From assembly GCF_018860565.1 (NCBI RefSeq), contig NZ_JAHKPS010000004.1, forward strand, positions 24,348-88,347: a DNA stretch of 64,000 nucleotides, given 5' to 3'. How positions within the stretch are numbered: position 1 is the stretch's first letter; every line of letters begins with the position of its first letter. Source of the DNA: Winogradskyella psychrotolerans. Its GTDB lineage: Bacteria > Bacteroidota > Bacteroidia > Flavobacteriales > Flavobacteriaceae. Shown here in pieces: positions 62,839-64,000 of this stretch. A program made the position numbers and the translations under genes. The notes beneath the pieces are model-generated. The model saw only the letters and a program-made list of their open reading frames with translations, did not search any database and had not been told where the DNA came from.

Positions 62839-63378
62839 CTAAAATTCTGAATAATTAAATTTTTGACCGCCTATTGAAATATCTGCCATTGCTCCAGCTT
62901 TTGATTTTGCAAAAATGACAACCCCATCATTATAATTGACATTTTTACTAGCTCCTTTATCTACTATTACCGCTTTTACTTCGGCAGAAAACTCAAAGTT
63001 TCCTTGCTTAAATGCATTTAAGGCCTCTTCTGTTTCAAAGAACACAACTTGTATATAGGCTTCGCCGCCTGCTTGTAAACCAATGTCTAGTTTTTTCATA
63101 TCAGCCATTCCTATAGGCATTTTGTCTTCATAAACAACACCGTTACCCGAAGCTGCACCTATAATTAAAGCACCTTCTCCTATATTTGGAAACACAACAT
63201 AGCCTGAAGAATTGCTAAAAAATTTCTCTAATCCAACATCTGAATTCTTTAACGTTGAGATTGCTTTCTCGGCATCTTTCATAACACGTTTATCATCTTT
63301 ATTTTGAGCAAATGCAAATACAGTTACAAACATCAATGCCATCGTTATTTTTAAATTTCTAATTTTCATAATTTTCAA
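62839..63378 (-). CDS. SYLF/Ysc84-like lipid-binding secreted protein
   Basis: The 179-residue protein has a signal peptide (MALMFVTVFAFAQ cleavage) and a SYLF-like domain: SGYVVFPNIGEGALIIGAASGNGVVYED, DIGLQAGGEAYIQVVFF, ALNAFKQGNFEFSAEVKAVIVDKGA and a final ISIGGQKF. SYLF proteins bind phosphoinositide-like lipids in eukaryotes; bacterial roles are unknown. A palindrome GTTAGTCATCTAAC lies at 63420-63433 in its 5' region. Confidence 0.88.
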   Translation of the reverse strand: MKIMKIRNLKITMALMFVTVFAFAQNKDDKRVMKDAEKAISTLKNSDVGLEKFFSNSSGYVVFPNIGEGALIIGAASGNGVVYEDKMPIGMADMKKLDIGLQAGGEAYIQVVFFETEEALNAFKQGNFEFSAEVKAVIVDKGASKNVNYNDGVVIFAKSKAGAMADISIGGQKFNYSEF

Positions 63379-63549
63379 TTTATTGATTAAACATTCATTT
63401 AAAAAAAGTCTTAAAAACAGTTAGTCATCTAACTTTCTTTATGGTAAAATTATGAGTATTCTCTATTCTTAATTGATGCAATACAATTAATTATTGATGC
63501 TATTAGAGATTGCATTATGATAGAATCATAAAAAAGAAGGCAAATAAAA

Positions 63550-63575
63550 AAGGCTTCCGATTTCTCGAAAGCCTT
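63550..63575 (-). terminator. Hairpin downstream of the tRNA-fMet fragment
   Basis: AAGGCTT and AAGCCTT with an inner CGA/TCG pair set are followed on the minus strand by a T-run. It lies 3' of the tRNA-fMet fragment and probably is the original tRNA terminator. Confidence 0.7.
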
Positions 63576-63586
63576 GTCTTACTTAG

Positions 63587-63631
63587 TAGCGGGAACAGGA
63601 CTCGAACCTGTGACCTTCGGGTTATGAGCCC
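63587..63631 (-). mobile_element. tRNA-fMet 3' fragment, probable attachment site
   Basis: On the minus strand the 45 nt from GGGCTCATAACCCG to the acceptor end match the 3' part of initiator tRNA-fMet: loop with CAT, T arm ACAGG/CCTGT with loop TTCGAGT, and acceptor TCCCGCT plus A. The 5' half (acceptor 5' strand, D arm) is absent; upstream sequence switches to AAAAAAGGAGGTCTTG. This is the form left when an integrase uses the tRNA 3' end as attB. Confidence 0.7.
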
Positions 63632-63646
63632 CAAGACCTCCTTTTT

Positions 63647-63670
63647 TGAAACCATTTTACTGGGGTTTCA
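63647..63670. repeat. Inverted repeat beside the tRNA-fMet fragment
   Basis: TGAAACC (63647-63653) and GGTTTCA (63664-63670) flank a 10-nt loop, 16 nt from the attachment core. It may be an integrase core- or excisionase-related site. Confidence 0.5.
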
Positions 63671-63690
63671 CGCTATTATTATGTAGAATC

Positions 63691-63726
63691 GTGTTCAAAA
63701 ACGTGTTCAGTTTTATGTTCACTAGT
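63691..63726. repeat. Three tandem 12-nt iterons
   Basis: GTGTTCAAAAAC, GTGTTCAGTTTT and ATGTTCACTAGT follow each other at 12-nt period, with GTTCA in each (63693, 63705, 63717). Evenly phased repeats next to an att site suggest integrase arm-type or accessory-protein binding sites (inference). Confidence 0.5.
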
Positions 63727-64000
63727 TATACAAATATTTATATGCAATATAAAAAATAATTTCATACCATAAAACATCTTTTTTTTGTTGAATACAATTA
63801 ATTAGTACTTCGATTAAACCTAGTAATCTGAAAACATTTTCAACATATAATTAGCTATGCGCAAATCATAAAACAACTAAAAAGACTTTAGATATCATAA
63901 ATAAAACAAAGGATAACAATTACAAAAAACTGCTGTTATCCCGAATATTTACATGATAAATTACTATTATTGTGTTGATATAACACGTTGCCATTAATTA
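63727..64000. other. Intergenic stretch at the window edge
   Basis: No ORF of useful length. The inverted repeat GGATAACA (63911-63918) and TGTTATCC (63934-63941) is followed on the minus strand by TTTGTTTTATTT, so it may terminate a minus-strand gene lying beyond the right edge. Confidence 0.4.

Noticed and set aside
63655..63724. A 21-codon minus-strand frame beginning GTG AAC ATA in the island flank (VNIKLNTFLNTIL)
   Set aside because: Considered as an integrase end, but it is preceded by an in-frame stop and the repeats explain the pattern.
1..64000. CRISPR array, insertion sequence, rRNA or prophage genes
   Set aside because: I looked for regularly spaced repeats, transposase motifs and rRNA-like sequence and saw none within the window.

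Overview
The window looks like chromosomal core from a low-GC marine member of the Flavobacteriaceae (Bacteroidota). The evidence is the Bacteroidota type -7 promoter element TAnnTTTG upstream of many genes, a type IX secretion C-terminal domain, a divergent pair of class II and class III glutamine synthetases, a fused IcmF-type acyl-CoA mutase, Bacteroidota-only families (DUF1599, BT_3928-like DoxX, DUF4293, DUF3078, DUF3667, DUF4197) and frequent TTG/GTG starts without Shine-Dalgarno sequences. Nearly all genes are complete. I see no CRISPR array, insertion sequence, phage gene block or rRNA. The only clear mobile-element signal is at the right edge.

Layout. 1-3.0 kb: membrane protein, GT2 glycosyltransferase, methyltransferase. 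3.1-10.5 kb: typA, kdsA, an outer-membrane protein with a GNAT enzyme, a DUF1684 lipoprotein, ypdA, an Lrp-type regulator. 10.5-17 kb: single-domain DEAD-box-like protein, SigZ-type sigma factor preceded by a 33-residue metallothionein-like gene that is easy to miss, an OsmC protein, icmF, purU. 17-21.3 kb: DUF4197 lipoprotein, a tandem pair of probable small RNAs, a cobalamin-type binding protein, pyrF, prfA. 21.3-25.6 kb: small ABC pair, DUF3078, purM, outer-membrane barrel, small secreted peptide. 25.8-33 kb: glnN (GSIII) divergent from GSII, Ca/Na antiporter, BlaI/M56 pair. 33-36.6 kb: type IX secreted endonuclease, small conserved ORFs, ohr, tRNA-Arg(ACG).

36.7-40.9 kb is a sulfur/persulfide cluster: Crp/Fnr regulator, two half-size YeeE/YedE transporters, a TSUP exporter, a persulfide dioxygenase-rhodanese fusion and an HMA-type metal-binding protein. 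It carries a perfect TGTGA-N6-TCACA operator before the dioxygenase gene. 40.9-47.3 kb, mostly minus strand: clpS, prmA, porin (plus), tpiA, an orphan DppB-type permease, a DoxX/thioredoxin-like protein, DUF1599. 47.5-51.5 kb: folP, lipoprotein, cdaA (c-di-AMP synthase) translationally coupled to two zinc-ribbon DUF3667 membrane proteins. 51.5-57.9 kb: MsbA-like ABC exporter, truA, YfcE phosphoesterase, DUF4293, rho, SpoU methyltransferase. 58-63.4 kb: AraC regulators, an AraC/REC/CHASE3-kinase signalling operon, Lmo0937-like and SYLF small proteins.

The right edge (63.55-64 kb) holds a 45-nt 3' fragment of initiator tRNA-fMet together with a downstream terminator hairpin. Its 5' half is replaced by unrelated sequence with a hairpin and three 12-nt iterons. 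This looks like the far attachment site of an integrated element that extends rightward out of the window.

The strongest new observations are the tandem small-RNA pair near 18.2-18.5 kb (conserved promoters and a compensatory change in the terminator stem), the tRNA-fMet attachment boundary, the metallothionein-like/SigZ operon with an ECF-like promoter, the Crp-box-controlled persulfide cluster, and the nested dyads between the two glutamine synthetase genes.
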